The notes under the pieces: generated by a model
The model's input: only the letters and a program-made list of their open reading frames with translations
Told to the model about the DNA's origin: nothing
Database searches by the model: none
Made by a program: the position numbers and the translations under genes
Assembly: GCA_024638465.1 (NCBI GenBank)
Contig: JAHEKF010000029.1
Location: 1-38,197, forward strand
Reading direction: 5' to 3'
Origin: Rhodospirillaceae bacterium
Lineage (GTDB): Bacteria; Pseudomonadota; Gammaproteobacteria; Steroidobacterales; Rariloculaceae
DNA: 38,197 nucleotides
In this document: piece by piece, positions 1-7,268 of the stretch
Position numbering within the stretch: position 1 is the first letter of the stretch
How the letters are laid out: each line of letters begins with the position of its first letter

Positions 1-516
1 GCCCTGGCCTCGGTGATATTCGGCTTCGAAGCGAGCTATGCGGACGAGGAGCGTCGCTGGTACGGCTACAGCGTCGTCGACGACACCAGTGGTCGCCTGG
101 TCTACGGCGCGTCCAAAAGCTATATCGTCAGCGTTGAGGATGGCGAAGATCGCGAGCAGAGACTGGGCTTCCAGTGTAACAACGACCTGCCTTTGCTCAC
201 GATAGACGTAGGAGAGTTCCTGGCTCCCAGTTCGACCGATTTTGAGTTACACGTTCGCGTCGACGATCTCGAGCCGATTACGCTCGACATGCGAACCTGG
301 AGCAATGGCACGAGCGGCGGTTTTTCCCGTATCGAAGTCATCGCCAGAGACCTGTTTGCGCAAATGCGCGACGGCAGCCGGATGACCTGGCGTATCGGAA
401 CAGCGGACAGCGGCCACGCAGGGATCTTCAGCCTGATCGGCTTCACCGCTGCCACGCGCGAATTCGCAGCGAACTGCGACGTGCTGCGAGAAGTGCCCGT
501 AGACGCTGAACCTTAA
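1..516 (+). CDS. Hypothetical protein, probably 5'-truncated by the window edge
   Basis: The frame is open from the first base, reading A-L-A-S before a GTG at 13, so the gene probably begins upstream; the A-L-A run could be the end of a signal peptide. If GTG 13 is the start, the product has 167 residues. The protein is acidic and beta-rich in appearance, with two cysteines (in FQCNN and in the C-terminal NCD). The pattern of a conserved FQC, an internal RVD and a late GF motif faintly recalls the VasI/TagO group of type VI-associated proteins, but I cannot establish homology. It converges on the minus-strand pilin genes across a hairpin terminator. Function unknown. Confidence 0.55.
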   Translation, partial: ALASVIFGFEASYADEERRWYGYSVVDDTSGRLVYGASKSYIVSVEDGEDREQRLGFQCNNDLPLLTIDVGEFLAPSSTDFELHVRVDDLEPITLDMRTWSNGTSGGFSRIEVIARDLFAQMRDGSRMTWRIGTADSGHAGIFSLIGFTAATREFAANCDVLREVPVDAEP

Positions 517-537
517 CCGTCTTCCGAAAAATCTTCC

Positions 538-579
538 AAAAAAAACGACCGCGTAATCGCATACGCGATTACGGGTCGT
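538..579 (-). terminator. Rho-independent terminator of the flp pilin genes
   Basis: Arms at 545-560 and 565-579 form a 15-bp stem with one bulged G and the four-base loop ATAC. On the minus strand the stem is followed directly by eight T (A run at 538-545 on the plus strand). The T tract lies on only one side, so the terminator serves minus-strand transcription, i.e. the two flp genes. Confidence 0.85.
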
Positions 580-661
580 AGACTAGTTTCTGGACTAAGC
601 CAGCTCCGCGATCCGAAGTCAAAACGTGACTTCGGTGCGAAGCAAAAACTCGGCTCAGATA

Positions 662-829
662 TTAGCCAGGCAGAACACCATCGATGATGGTAATCGTGCC
701 ACCAACGCTACCGCCCAGCGCCGTAAAAGCACCGATGACGGCGACGCTGATAAGGGCGCCCGCAACAGCATACTCAACCGTCGTGAGGCCACTTTCGTCT
801 TTCAAGAACTTCGCAATTATAGTTTTCAT
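662..829 (-). CDS. flp: Flp/Fap-type major pilin (second copy)
   Basis: This 55-residue protein is a type IVb Flp pilin, the subunit of Tad pili. It starts MKTIIAKFLKDESG; cleavage by the TadV-type peptidase is expected after that glycine, leaving LTTVEY with the conserved glutamate at +5 and tyrosine at +6. A hydrophobic helix follows (AVAGALISVAVIGAF) and a short tail ending VLPG. It is nearly the same as the pilin encoded at 914-1081 (identical DESGLTTVEYAVAGALI core and GVLPG end), so the two arose by tandem duplication. A GGGGA ribosome-binding site lies about nine bases before the ATG. The gene is second in a minus-strand pair, ends at the terminator at 538-579, and is divergent from the Tad assembly genes. 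It is short and easily missed by automated calling. Confidence 0.93.
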   Translation of the reverse strand: MKTIIAKFLKDESGLTTVEYAVAGALISVAVIGAFTALGGSVGGTITIIDGVLPG

Positions 830-913
830 CTTTAGATCCCCTGTTTTGGGTTAGTTGGCCCAATCTGGATAAACACTAACCTCATCCATCAAGTGCCGAA
901 AAGTTAGCGCTAG

Positions 914-1081
914 TTAACCGGGCAGCACACCGTCCACGATCAAGATCGTGCCGGAGACACTTCCACCGAGCGTTGTAAACGCACCGACGACTGCTACGGT
1001 TATCAAGGCGCCTGCTACCGCGTACTCGACAGTAGTCAGCCCGCTTTCGTCTTTGAAAAAGTCGCTTAAACGCTTCCTCAT
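914..1081 (-). CDS. flp: Flp/Fap-type major pilin (first copy)
   Basis: A 55-residue Flp prepilin beginning MRKRLSDFFKDESG. The processing site is SG|LTTVEY, followed by a hydrophobic segment (AVAGALITVAVVGAF) and an end in VDGVLPG. The frame stays open upstream to 1225, but the start at 1081 is preferred because AGAGGT lies about ten bases ahead of it, the leader then matches that of the second pilin, and Flp leaders are short. The gene is the promoter-proximal member of the tandem flp pair; 84 bases separate it from the second copy. It should form the Tad pilus fibre assembled by the products of 2610-15069. Confidence 0.93.
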   Translation of the reverse strand: MRKRLSDFFKDESGLTTVEYAVAGALITVAVVGAFTTLGGSVSGTILIVDGVLPG

Positions 1082-1573
1082 TTCTAGATACCTCTTTCTA
1101 GTACTCCTGAGAACTTCTTCAAGAATCAACGAACCCTGCTCCTTCCTGGAAACTAGAAAGTCTTCATGACTCTGATTCGAGCTTCTCTTTCCAATCGATG
1201 CTGACGCTCGAGATATTCCTGCCATTCATCGTTGGTTTTCGAATAGGCAAGACACGAGTCATCAACAACGAGTTGCGATTTTTACGCGTTAAGCCCACCT
1301 GGCCGCTAGGACAATTGATGAAACTACCAGCAGTTTTTTGCCGATACTGCAATGAGTTGACATAAGTACGTTCGATCTGGCGCGCAGAGAGAACTGTGCA
1401 AGCGATGTCGTGTCCATACCGTGACCCGGCGCACCGAGTTCTTTACCGCAAGCAGGCAACATTGCCGCTGTTAATGGATTGATTCGTAGTGCGCTCCGAG
1501 AACGATCTGTCGCAGAGGGAAATGCGGACGGAACACAACTAGATACCGCTCTACGACAACGGATCAGGTCGAT
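1082..1573. other. Divergent intergenic region between flp and the REC-AraC regulator
   Basis: About 490 bases with no convincing gene. The region must contain the flp promoter (minus strand) and the regulator's own promoter. I see an 8-bp inverted repeat, CTTTCTAG at 1094-1101 and CTAGAAAG at 1153-1160, within the flp leader. A TTGACA at 1357-1362 has no matching -10 element. No sigma-54 consensus was found. Its length fits a regulated promoter with distal activator sites, but no operator can be assigned by eye. Confidence 0.5.
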
Positions 1574-2404
1574 ATGGACAAGCCCGAGTTACTGTGGGTA
1601 AACCTGACGGTTTCGCTGCGGGAAGCGGAATTTTCCCCGGTATTCCGAGAATTTTTCGAGATCCGATCTTGCGCGGATTCCTACATGCTGGACGATCTGA
1701 TAGAGGATCGTCCGCCTCTCGCTATCGGATTCGATTTCGACTACCCCGATCGCACCGGGCTCCAGCTCCTCAGAGCGACGAAGAAAAAATATCCTTCGCT
1801 ACCCGTGTTGATGCTGACGCTGCAGCACTCCGAAGCGCTCGCGATCTGGGCTTTCAGATCGAAGGTCTGGGACTATCTCGTCAAGCCGATTCCGCAACGG
1901 GAAGCGGAACGCTGCTCGCGATCTCTGCTACAAATCAAACAGATAGGGAGCAGCCAAAGACCCCGCGCGCCAGCGCTCAGGGGGATGGGCCTTCCGGAAG
2001 AGGTCGCGAACCGATCGAAATCGGACGACTCGGCGCTCGCGCCTGCGGTCTACTTTATCGAGAAGAACTACCGGGCCAAGATTCGAAACGAAGATGTCGC
2101 GAAAATATGTGGCATGAGCCCATTCCGCTTCAGTCGCGCATTCAAGGAGATCTTCGGCGTGACTTTTCGTGATTATCTGCTCGATTTTCGGCTGAAGGAA
2201 GCCTGTCGCCTGCTCGAGAACCCGACGATAGCCGTCACCGATGTCGCCTATGCCGTCGGTTTCAATGACGCTTCCTACTTCGCACGTGTGTTCAAACAGC
2301 GGCTCGGAAGGCCGCCTTCGACACTCGTAGGCCTGAAAAATCTCCACGCACAGTTTTTCGAAAGCGAAGATCCGGACATCGATCTGCCGGATATCCTGAG
2401 CTAA
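1574..2404 (+). CDS. Response-regulator-like protein with AraC-type DNA-binding domain
   Basis: A cytoplasmic transcription factor of 276 residues. Residues 1-110 resemble a CheY-like receiver: the expected phospho-acceptor is Asp54, with Thr82 and Lys104 (YLVKP) in the usual places. The acidic pair that normally follows beta-1 is missing (LLWVNLTVS instead of a V-D-D pattern), so metal-dependent phosphorylation is doubtful. After a linker, residues about 165-265 form two helix-turn-helix motifs of the AraC/XylS class (KICGMSPFRFSRAFKEIFG and the DVAYAVGFNDASYFARVFK region). The gene is divergent from flp and lies upstream of the Tad operon, so control of pilus genes is a reasonable inference. 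The ribosome-binding site is weak (CAGGTC). Confidence 0.85.
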   Translation: MDKPELLWVNLTVSLREAEFSPVFREFFEIRSCADSYMLDDLIEDRPPLAIGFDFDYPDRTGLQLLRATKKKYPSLPVLMLTLQHSEALAIWAFRSKVWDYLVKPIPQREAERCSRSLLQIKQIGSSQRPRAPALRGMGLPEEVANRSKSDDSALAPAVYFIEKNYRAKIRNEDVAKICGMSPFRFSRAFKEIFGVTFRDYLLDFRLKEACRLLENPTIAVTDVAYAVGFNDASYFARVFKQRLGRPPSTLVGLKNLHAQFFESEDPDIDLPDILS

Positions 2405-2609
2405 CTCGATCCTGAATTAAGAGTGGCTGGCCGAGCCGGCCTCAGCACTCAGGTTACATAAGAACGCTGACGGCAGAAATCTCACGCGGGACTCCTCGCA
2501 AGAAACTCCTGTAGGTAAACCGAAAAATGCTATCGGCCCAAGTTGACCGAGAGTAAAAAGTTACCTGTTCCGGGAATCGGACCCGCCGTCGCGGATCCGG
2601 AGACTCGAA

Positions 2610-3146
2610 ATGGGGAACGAAATGGAGTTAATGAACGCAACCAACGGTAGCTCATCACTGATACTGATGATTTTTCTTCTTGCGGCCGTTGCAACCGACA
2701 TACACAGTCGCCGAATTCCAAACGTGCTGGTATCGATCATGCTCGTTTGCGGTCTGGCGCTCCATGTGGCCTACCTCGGTGGAGCCGGCGTTCTGACGGC
2801 ACTCGTTGGAATATGCGTGGGCTTCCTGATACTGGTTCCGTTCTACGCGTTCGGCGCTCTGGGTGCCGGCGACGTAAAACTTCTCTCGAGCGCTGGCGCA
2901 TTTCTGGGCGGCTGGGGCGTCGCCGTAGCGGGAAGCACGACGCTGATCATCGGCGGGCTGCTCGGCCTGGTGGTTCTTTTCTGGCAGCGAGTCGGCGCCG
3001 TATTGACCGCTCGCTTCTTTTCCGTTCCCTCAGTGCTCGCGGCAACAACGGACGCCGTGACGATTCCCTATTCGATCGCCATTGCAGCAGGGTCGCTCTT
3101 GGCTACTTATCAATTCGAGGCGATTTCGTCGCTTCTATTTAACTAA
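2610..3146 (+). CDS. tadV: Prepilin peptidase TadV/CpaA (A24 aspartic protease)
   Basis: This inner-membrane protein of 178 residues cuts the leader peptides of Flp and the TadE/TadF pseudopilins. The two catalytic aspartates are visible: Asp30 in ATDIHSRRIPN and Asp88 in the GxGD signature (GAGDVKLL). Several hydrophobic segments surround them, and there is no N-terminal methylase domain, as expected for the short TadV/CpaA class. GGAG lies eight bases upstream of the ATG at 2610; in-frame ATGs also exist at codons 5 and 8. It is the first gene of the plus-strand Tad operon, with 16 bases to the next start. Confidence 0.93.
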   Translation: MGNEMELMNATNGSSSLILMIFLLAAVATDIHSRRIPNVLVSIMLVCGLALHVAYLGGAGVLTALVGICVGFLILVPFYAFGALGAGDVKLLSSAGAFLGGWGVAVAGSTTLIIGGLLGLVVLFWQRVGAVLTARFFSVPSVLAATTDAVTIPYSIAIAAGSLLATYQFEAISSLLFN

Positions 3147-3162
3147 CAGGAACGAACTGGCT

Positions 3163-4542
3163 ATGGCTGCACACCCCTCAAATGCGATGAACCTGGAGAT
3201 GGATATCGCTGAAGAGCTTGCAAAGCTCGCGCCCAGACCACAGACGCTGGAGGATATCGGGCTGAGCCGAACCTTCCTGGCCGACCTCGTCGCCAAGCAT
3301 CTGCTGGACGGCGGCGTTCTGCCGATGACCAGACTGGTCGAGCGGTTAACGCTTCCGGGAAAAATCCTCGAGATGCTGCTTCATTTCATGCGGCAGGAAG
3401 CCAAGATCGAAGTGCTCCAGGAGGAATCGGAGGGCGCCGGACTTCGTTACGGATTGACGGATCGTGGCCGGACAGAAGCGATGAACGCGATGTTTCGAAG
3501 CGGCTACGTGGGGCCTTGCCCGGTACCGCTCGAAGCTTACACCCAGGTCGCTCGGGCACAAACGGTCCACGATCGTTCGATTACGAAGGACGCGATGAAG
3601 AAGGCGTTTGACGGCGTCGTACTAGACGAGAATCTGCGCGACCAGCTTGGACCTTCTCTGAACTCCGGTCGTGCAATTTTCGTTTACGGCCCGGCAGGTA
3701 CCGGCAAGACCTATGTCGCTCAGAAGCTTCGACGCTTGTTTCGCGACCGCGTTCTGATCCCACACGCGATAACGATCAACGATTCCGTTGTTGAAGTCTT
3801 CGATCCGATCGTTCACAAGGCAATCGATACGGAGAGTGATGGACCCAATCTCATGCTGGACCAGGGGCACGATCCGCGCTACGTCTGTTGCGAACGTCCT
3901 GTAGTCGTTACGGGAGGCGAGCTCACCGCAGATATGCTCGAGATTCAATACGACGAATCATCGCGTCAGTACCGGGCGCCGCTCCAGCTCAAGGCCAACA
4001 ACGGCATGTTCATGATCGACGATATGGGCCGCCAGCGTGTAGCGCCCGAGACGGTATTGAACCGCTGGATTGTGCCGATGGAGGAGAAGCTCGACTATCT
4101 GCATCTGGGTTCCGGGCGGCACTTTAGTGTTCCGTTCGATGTTGTTCTGATCTTTTCGACCAACATGCATCCCCTCGATCTGGCCGACGAAGCCTTCCTG
4201 CGCCGGATCGGCTACAAAATTAAATTCAACTACTTGTCCAGAGATGCGTACCGGTCGATCTGGAAGGACGAGTGTCGCGATCTCGGGGTTATCTTCGACG
4301 AAGAAGTTCTCGACTTCGTGTTGCAGGAGCTGCATGCGAAGGAAGAAGTCGGATTGCTCCCCTGCCATCCAAGGGATCTCCTCGGAATCGCAGTAGATCT
4401 TACGACTTATGTCGATCACCCCCGTCGCCTGAGAAAGCAGCATCTGCGTTGGGCCTGGAGCAACTACTTCGTATCGCTGGGTAATGAAGATCAAAATGCC
4501 ATGAAGCCGACGACAATTGATAGGAGTACTACGAATGTTTAA
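3163..4542 (+). CDS. AAA+ ATPase with N-terminal helical region, Tad-locus associated
   Basis: A 459-residue soluble ATPase. Residues 1-110 are helical and resemble a winged-helix or adaptor region (LVERLTLPGKILEMLLHFM, then YGLTDRGR). The AAA core follows: Walker A GPAGTGKT at residues 176-183, Walker B MFMIDDMGRQ, sensor 1 IFSTN, a candidate arginine finger in FLRRIGYK, and a sensor-2-like CHPRDLLG. The frame is open upstream to 3082 but overlaps tadV; ATG 3163 with AGGA eleven bases ahead is a better start. It overlaps cpaB by eight bases, so it is translated with the pilus genes. It is not one of the canonical Tad motor proteins (TadA is at 10723). A remodelling or regulatory role is inference. 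Confidence 0.8.
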   Translation: MAAHPSNAMNLEMDIAEELAKLAPRPQTLEDIGLSRTFLADLVAKHLLDGGVLPMTRLVERLTLPGKILEMLLHFMRQEAKIEVLQEESEGAGLRYGLTDRGRTEAMNAMFRSGYVGPCPVPLEAYTQVARAQTVHDRSITKDAMKKAFDGVVLDENLRDQLGPSLNSGRAIFVYGPAGTGKTYVAQKLRRLFRDRVLIPHAITINDSVVEVFDPIVHKAIDTESDGPNLMLDQGHDPRYVCCERPVVVTGGELTADMLEIQYDESSRQYRAPLQLKANNGMFMIDDMGRQRVAPETVLNRWIVPMEEKLDYLHLGSGRHFSVPFDVVLIFSTNMHPLDLADEAFLRRIGYKIKFNYLSRDAYRSIWKDECRDLGVIFDEEVLDFVLQELHAKEEVGLLPCHPRDLLGIAVDLTTYVDHPRRLRKQHLRWAWSNYFVSLGNEDQNAMKPTTIDRSTTNV

Positions 4543-5338
4543 ACGAAGAGGTTTATTCCTGGTCGTCATGTCCCTCGTAATGGGCGTAATGGCGGCATGG
4601 GCAGCGAATAATTGGGTACAGCAGCGTCTGGGCCCGACGGGCGAAGTGGAAGAAGAAACCGACGTCGTCGCTATCGCTGCAATCGATATCCCCTACGGGA
4701 CGAAGGTCGCGCCGCGCCACGTGAAGATTCTCACGCTTCCTTTAGGCACAGCACCGCCGAACGCATTCAGGACGCCTGATGACGTTCACGACATGGTCGC
4801 AACCATGGATGTGGTTCGCGGCGAAATACTGATGACCAACAGATTCGCGGTTCACTCTGGCGGCAGCACATTGGCGGCTCTCGTCTCCGAAGCGATGCGC
4901 GCCGTCACGATCCGAGTTGACGATGTTGTCGGTGTCGCCGGATTTCTGCTTCCGGGCAATCGCGTTGACGTCCTGGCAAGTCGGGTCGACGTGCGTTCGA
5001 AACGCGCCACGACCGAGACGATCCTGCGAAACCTTAAAGTGCTGGCCGTAGATCAGACAGCGGCTACCACCGACAACGATCCGGTAATCGTTCGAGCGGT
5101 AACGCTCGAGATGACGCCGGCGCAATCGGAAACACTGGTCAAAGCGAAGGAAGAAGGGACGATCCAGTTAACTCTGAGGAATCCCGGAGACCGGATGGAG
5201 CTCACCGAAGTGCTCCCTCCGCCGGCTCCGGCGCCCGTCGTCCGCGCTGCGCCGCGCCCGGCGCCAGTTCGCGAAGCGGATCCGCGGGTCACGATTATCA
5301 GAGGAACCAGGGTCGATACAACGAACCCCGAAAGTTAA
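4535..5338 (+). CDS. cpaB: Tad pilus assembly protein CpaB/RcpC
   Basis: A 267-residue periplasmic protein anchored by one N-terminal helix (residues about 7-25). It carries an SAF domain (VVAIAAIDIPYGTKVAPRHV) and the CpaB/RcpC signature around MRAVTIRVDDVVGVAGFLLPGNRVDVL. The C-terminus is rich in proline and alanine (PPPAPAPVVRAAPRPAPV), probably a flexible or wall-spanning part. CpaB proteins work with the secretin CpaC in the outer-membrane part of the Tad machine. ATG 4535 has AGGAGT about eight bases upstream and overlaps the previous gene by eight bases; the longer reading from 4517 is unlikely. Confidence 0.92.
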   Translation: MFKRRGLFLVVMSLVMGVMAAWAANNWVQQRLGPTGEVEEETDVVAIAAIDIPYGTKVAPRHVKILTLPLGTAPPNAFRTPDDVHDMVATMDVVRGEILMTNRFAVHSGGSTLAALVSEAMRAVTIRVDDVVGVAGFLLPGNRVDVLASRVDVRSKRATTETILRNLKVLAVDQTAATTDNDPVIVRAVTLEMTPAQSETLVKAKEEGTIQLTLRNPGDRMELTEVLPPPAPAPVVRAAPRPAPVREADPRVTIIRGTRVDTTNPES

Positions 5339-5408
5339 CGAAACCGAGACAAGAACCAGAGCAGTGAAAACGAAGCTGCCGCAAGTCACAACAATAAGGA
5401 AGTAGACA

Positions 5409-6944
5409 ATGCGAACAGGAAAGCGAACTAGTACCAGACTCGGCGTCCTTGCCCTGTTAGCGAACGGGCTGATACTGGGCAGCGCGAGCAACGCACAGGA
5501 CTTCGTGGCCCCGCCGGATGTCGTCAGCGGCGGCAGCCAGCTGGTGGTGCCGCTGTTCAAGTCTCGAGTCTTGCAGCTCGATACGCCGGCAGCACGAATT
5601 TCTGTAGGTAGTCCGGACATTGCGGACATCCTCATTCTTCGAGCCACCCAGCTCTACGTGCTCGGACAGGACCTCGGCACCACTAACGTGTTGCTCTGGG
5701 ACAGTGAGGACCGCCTGATCGGAACGGTCAACGTTGAGGTTACGCACGATCTCGAATCGTTGAAGGAAAAACTTTTCGAGCTATTGCCGAATGAACCGAT
5801 CCAGGTATACGCCACGCAACGATCGATAGTGCTCGCCGGCGAAGTATCGAGTCTTGCGAATATGCAAGCCGCAATCCAGGTCGCGGAAACTTACCTCGCG
5901 CAAGTGTCAACCGCCGTTGAATCCCAGCAATTCGAGCAGCAACAGCAGATGGCCGGCGGTGATGGGGACCAGACGGCAGGTGACGTCATCAACCTCATGC
6001 AGGTCGGCGGCGTTCAGCAGGTCATGCTCGAGATCAAGATCGCCGAGATTGCCAGGACTGAGCTCCGACGCCTCAATACGCAGTTCAACAGCTTCCACCT
6101 CGGCGGCGAGTGGAACTACGGCGGCGTCAACGGCGGTGCTGCGTTCCCGGACGTCGAGTTCAATGCGCCTATTAACGGTCGACTGCCCGTATTCGACGGA
6201 CTCGCACCCTGGGGCCCGGCTATCGATGAATTTGCTCCGCTCGATATGTCGATCGGAGGCCAGGGCCTGTTCGCCAGTTTTCTCGACGCCGACTCGATGT
6301 TCAACCTCGCTCTAGAAGCGGCCAAGAACAACGGTCTGTCGAAGATACTCGCTGAGCCTACTGTCACGACGCTGACTGGGCGCGAGGCTTACTTCAACTC
6401 CGGCGGACAGATCGGTATACCCGTAACGAACGGGGTCGGAGACACCAACATCGAGTTCAAGGATTTCGGTGTCAGTGTCCGCTTTCTCCCCGTTGTGCTC
6501 GGCACCGGCCTGATTAATCTGACCATCGATGCGGAAGTACTCGAGCTTCTCGATATCGAAACGTTTGCGTTCAGTCAACGCAGAGTGAGTTCGACGGTCG
6601 AATTGATGCAAGGGCAGACCATGGCACTTGCCGGCCTGATCGACGAGGACCTGCAGCAGAACGTCGACAAATTCCCCGGGCTGGGAGCGATTCCCGTACT
6701 GGGTGCCCTGTTCCGCAGCCAGGAGTTCCGGAATCAGGAGACGGAGCTCGTGATTATGGCGACACCTCACCTCGCGCGCCCGATCGAGCCGGACAACATT
6801 CGGTTACCGACGGACGGATTCGTGAATCCGAGCGACGTCGAGTTCTATCTGCTGGGACGCATGGAGGGTCGTAATTCAGGAGCCAGCCCTAGAAACACGG
6901 CCGCTGGCACGAGCGAAGGCACCTTCGGACATCAGACAGATTAA
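5409..6944 (+). CDS. cpaC: Tad pilus secretin CpaC/RcpA
   Basis: Outer-membrane secretin of 511 residues forming the channel for the Tad pilus. A signal peptide ends near SASNAQ (residue about 30). Then comes the pilus-formation N-terminal domain (LVVPLFKSRVLQL, PDIADILILRATQLYVLG), a BON-like segment around residues 115-165 (VYATQRSIVLAGEVSS), a Q-rich linker (QQFEQQQQMAGG), and the type II/III secretin domain in the C-terminal half, with the signature VSSTVELMQGQTMALAGLI and GLGAIPVLGALFRS followed by TELVIMATPHL. AAGGAAG lies just upstream of the ATG. Length is normal for the family. Confidence 0.95.
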   Translation: MRTGKRTSTRLGVLALLANGLILGSASNAQDFVAPPDVVSGGSQLVVPLFKSRVLQLDTPAARISVGSPDIADILILRATQLYVLGQDLGTTNVLLWDSEDRLIGTVNVEVTHDLESLKEKLFELLPNEPIQVYATQRSIVLAGEVSSLANMQAAIQVAETYLAQVSTAVESQQFEQQQQMAGGDGDQTAGDVINLMQVGGVQQVMLEIKIAEIARTELRRLNTQFNSFHLGGEWNYGGVNGGAAFPDVEFNAPINGRLPVFDGLAPWGPAIDEFAPLDMSIGGQGLFASFLDADSMFNLALEAAKNNGLSKILAEPTVTTLTGREAYFNSGGQIGIPVTNGVGDTNIEFKDFGVSVRFLPVVLGTGLINLTIDAEVLELLDIETFAFSQRRVSSTVELMQGQTMALAGLIDEDLQQNVDKFPGLGAIPVLGALFRSQEFRNQETELVIMATPHLARPIEPDNIRLPTDGFVNPSDVEFYLLGRMEGRNSGASPRNTAAGTSEGTFGHQTD

Positions 6945-6966
6945 GAATCACTTGGAGAGAACCGGT

Positions 6967-7236
6967 ATGAACTATCGAAAAACGTACGCGGCGGCAGCAG
7001 TAGCCGGCCTGACTTTGCTGGTCGGATGCTCAGCCAGTCCCGTTACAGACGATGAATTCGGCGACTCGGTGCGGCAAATGGTCCGTAGCCAGAAAATCTA
7101 CGTCGCTGTCGAAGAAGAGCCCGTAACCGGCAACGACGGCCAGCGCCTCGAGACTGTGCTCGAGAGCTATCGCTCGAATGAGCGGCCGGCTCCCATCGAA
7201 GCGCCGCCTTCGATCATGATCAACACGGGTAACTAG
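6967..7236 (+). CDS. Small Tad-associated lipoprotein
   Basis: An 89-residue predicted lipoprotein. The lipobox is LLVGC followed by SASP, with the acylated cysteine about 20 residues from the start. The mature part has FGDSVRQMVRSQ, then NDGQRLETVLESYR, a layout (F-G-x-S/A-V-R, later D-G and a helical end) that I recall from small lipoproteins in tad loci of beta- and gammaproteobacteria; the role is not established there. ATG 6967 with GGAGAG eight bases upstream is preferred over 6952. It lies between the secretin and the TadG-like gene, consistent with an outer-membrane assembly helper. Confidence 0.8.
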   Translation: MNYRKTYAAAAVAGLTLLVGCSASPVTDDEFGDSVRQMVRSQKIYVAVEEEPVTGNDGQRLETVLESYRSNERPAPIEAPPSIMINTGN

Positions 7237-7268
7237 CTCAGGCGGGAAAAGAACAGGGAGCGGGAACA

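Noticed and set aside
849-881. 7-bp inverted repeat GGTTAGT...ACTAACC between the two flp genes
   Set aside because: The loop is 19 bases and no T tract follows, so it is not a terminator; it may be a weak RNA structure only.
1164-1352. Minus-strand open frame of 62 codons upstream of flp
   Set aside because: No ribosome-binding site or family pattern; it lies in the promoter region.
1357-1362. TTGACA as a -35 element of the REC-AraC gene
   Set aside because: No -10-like hexamer at 16-18 bases (GC-rich there).
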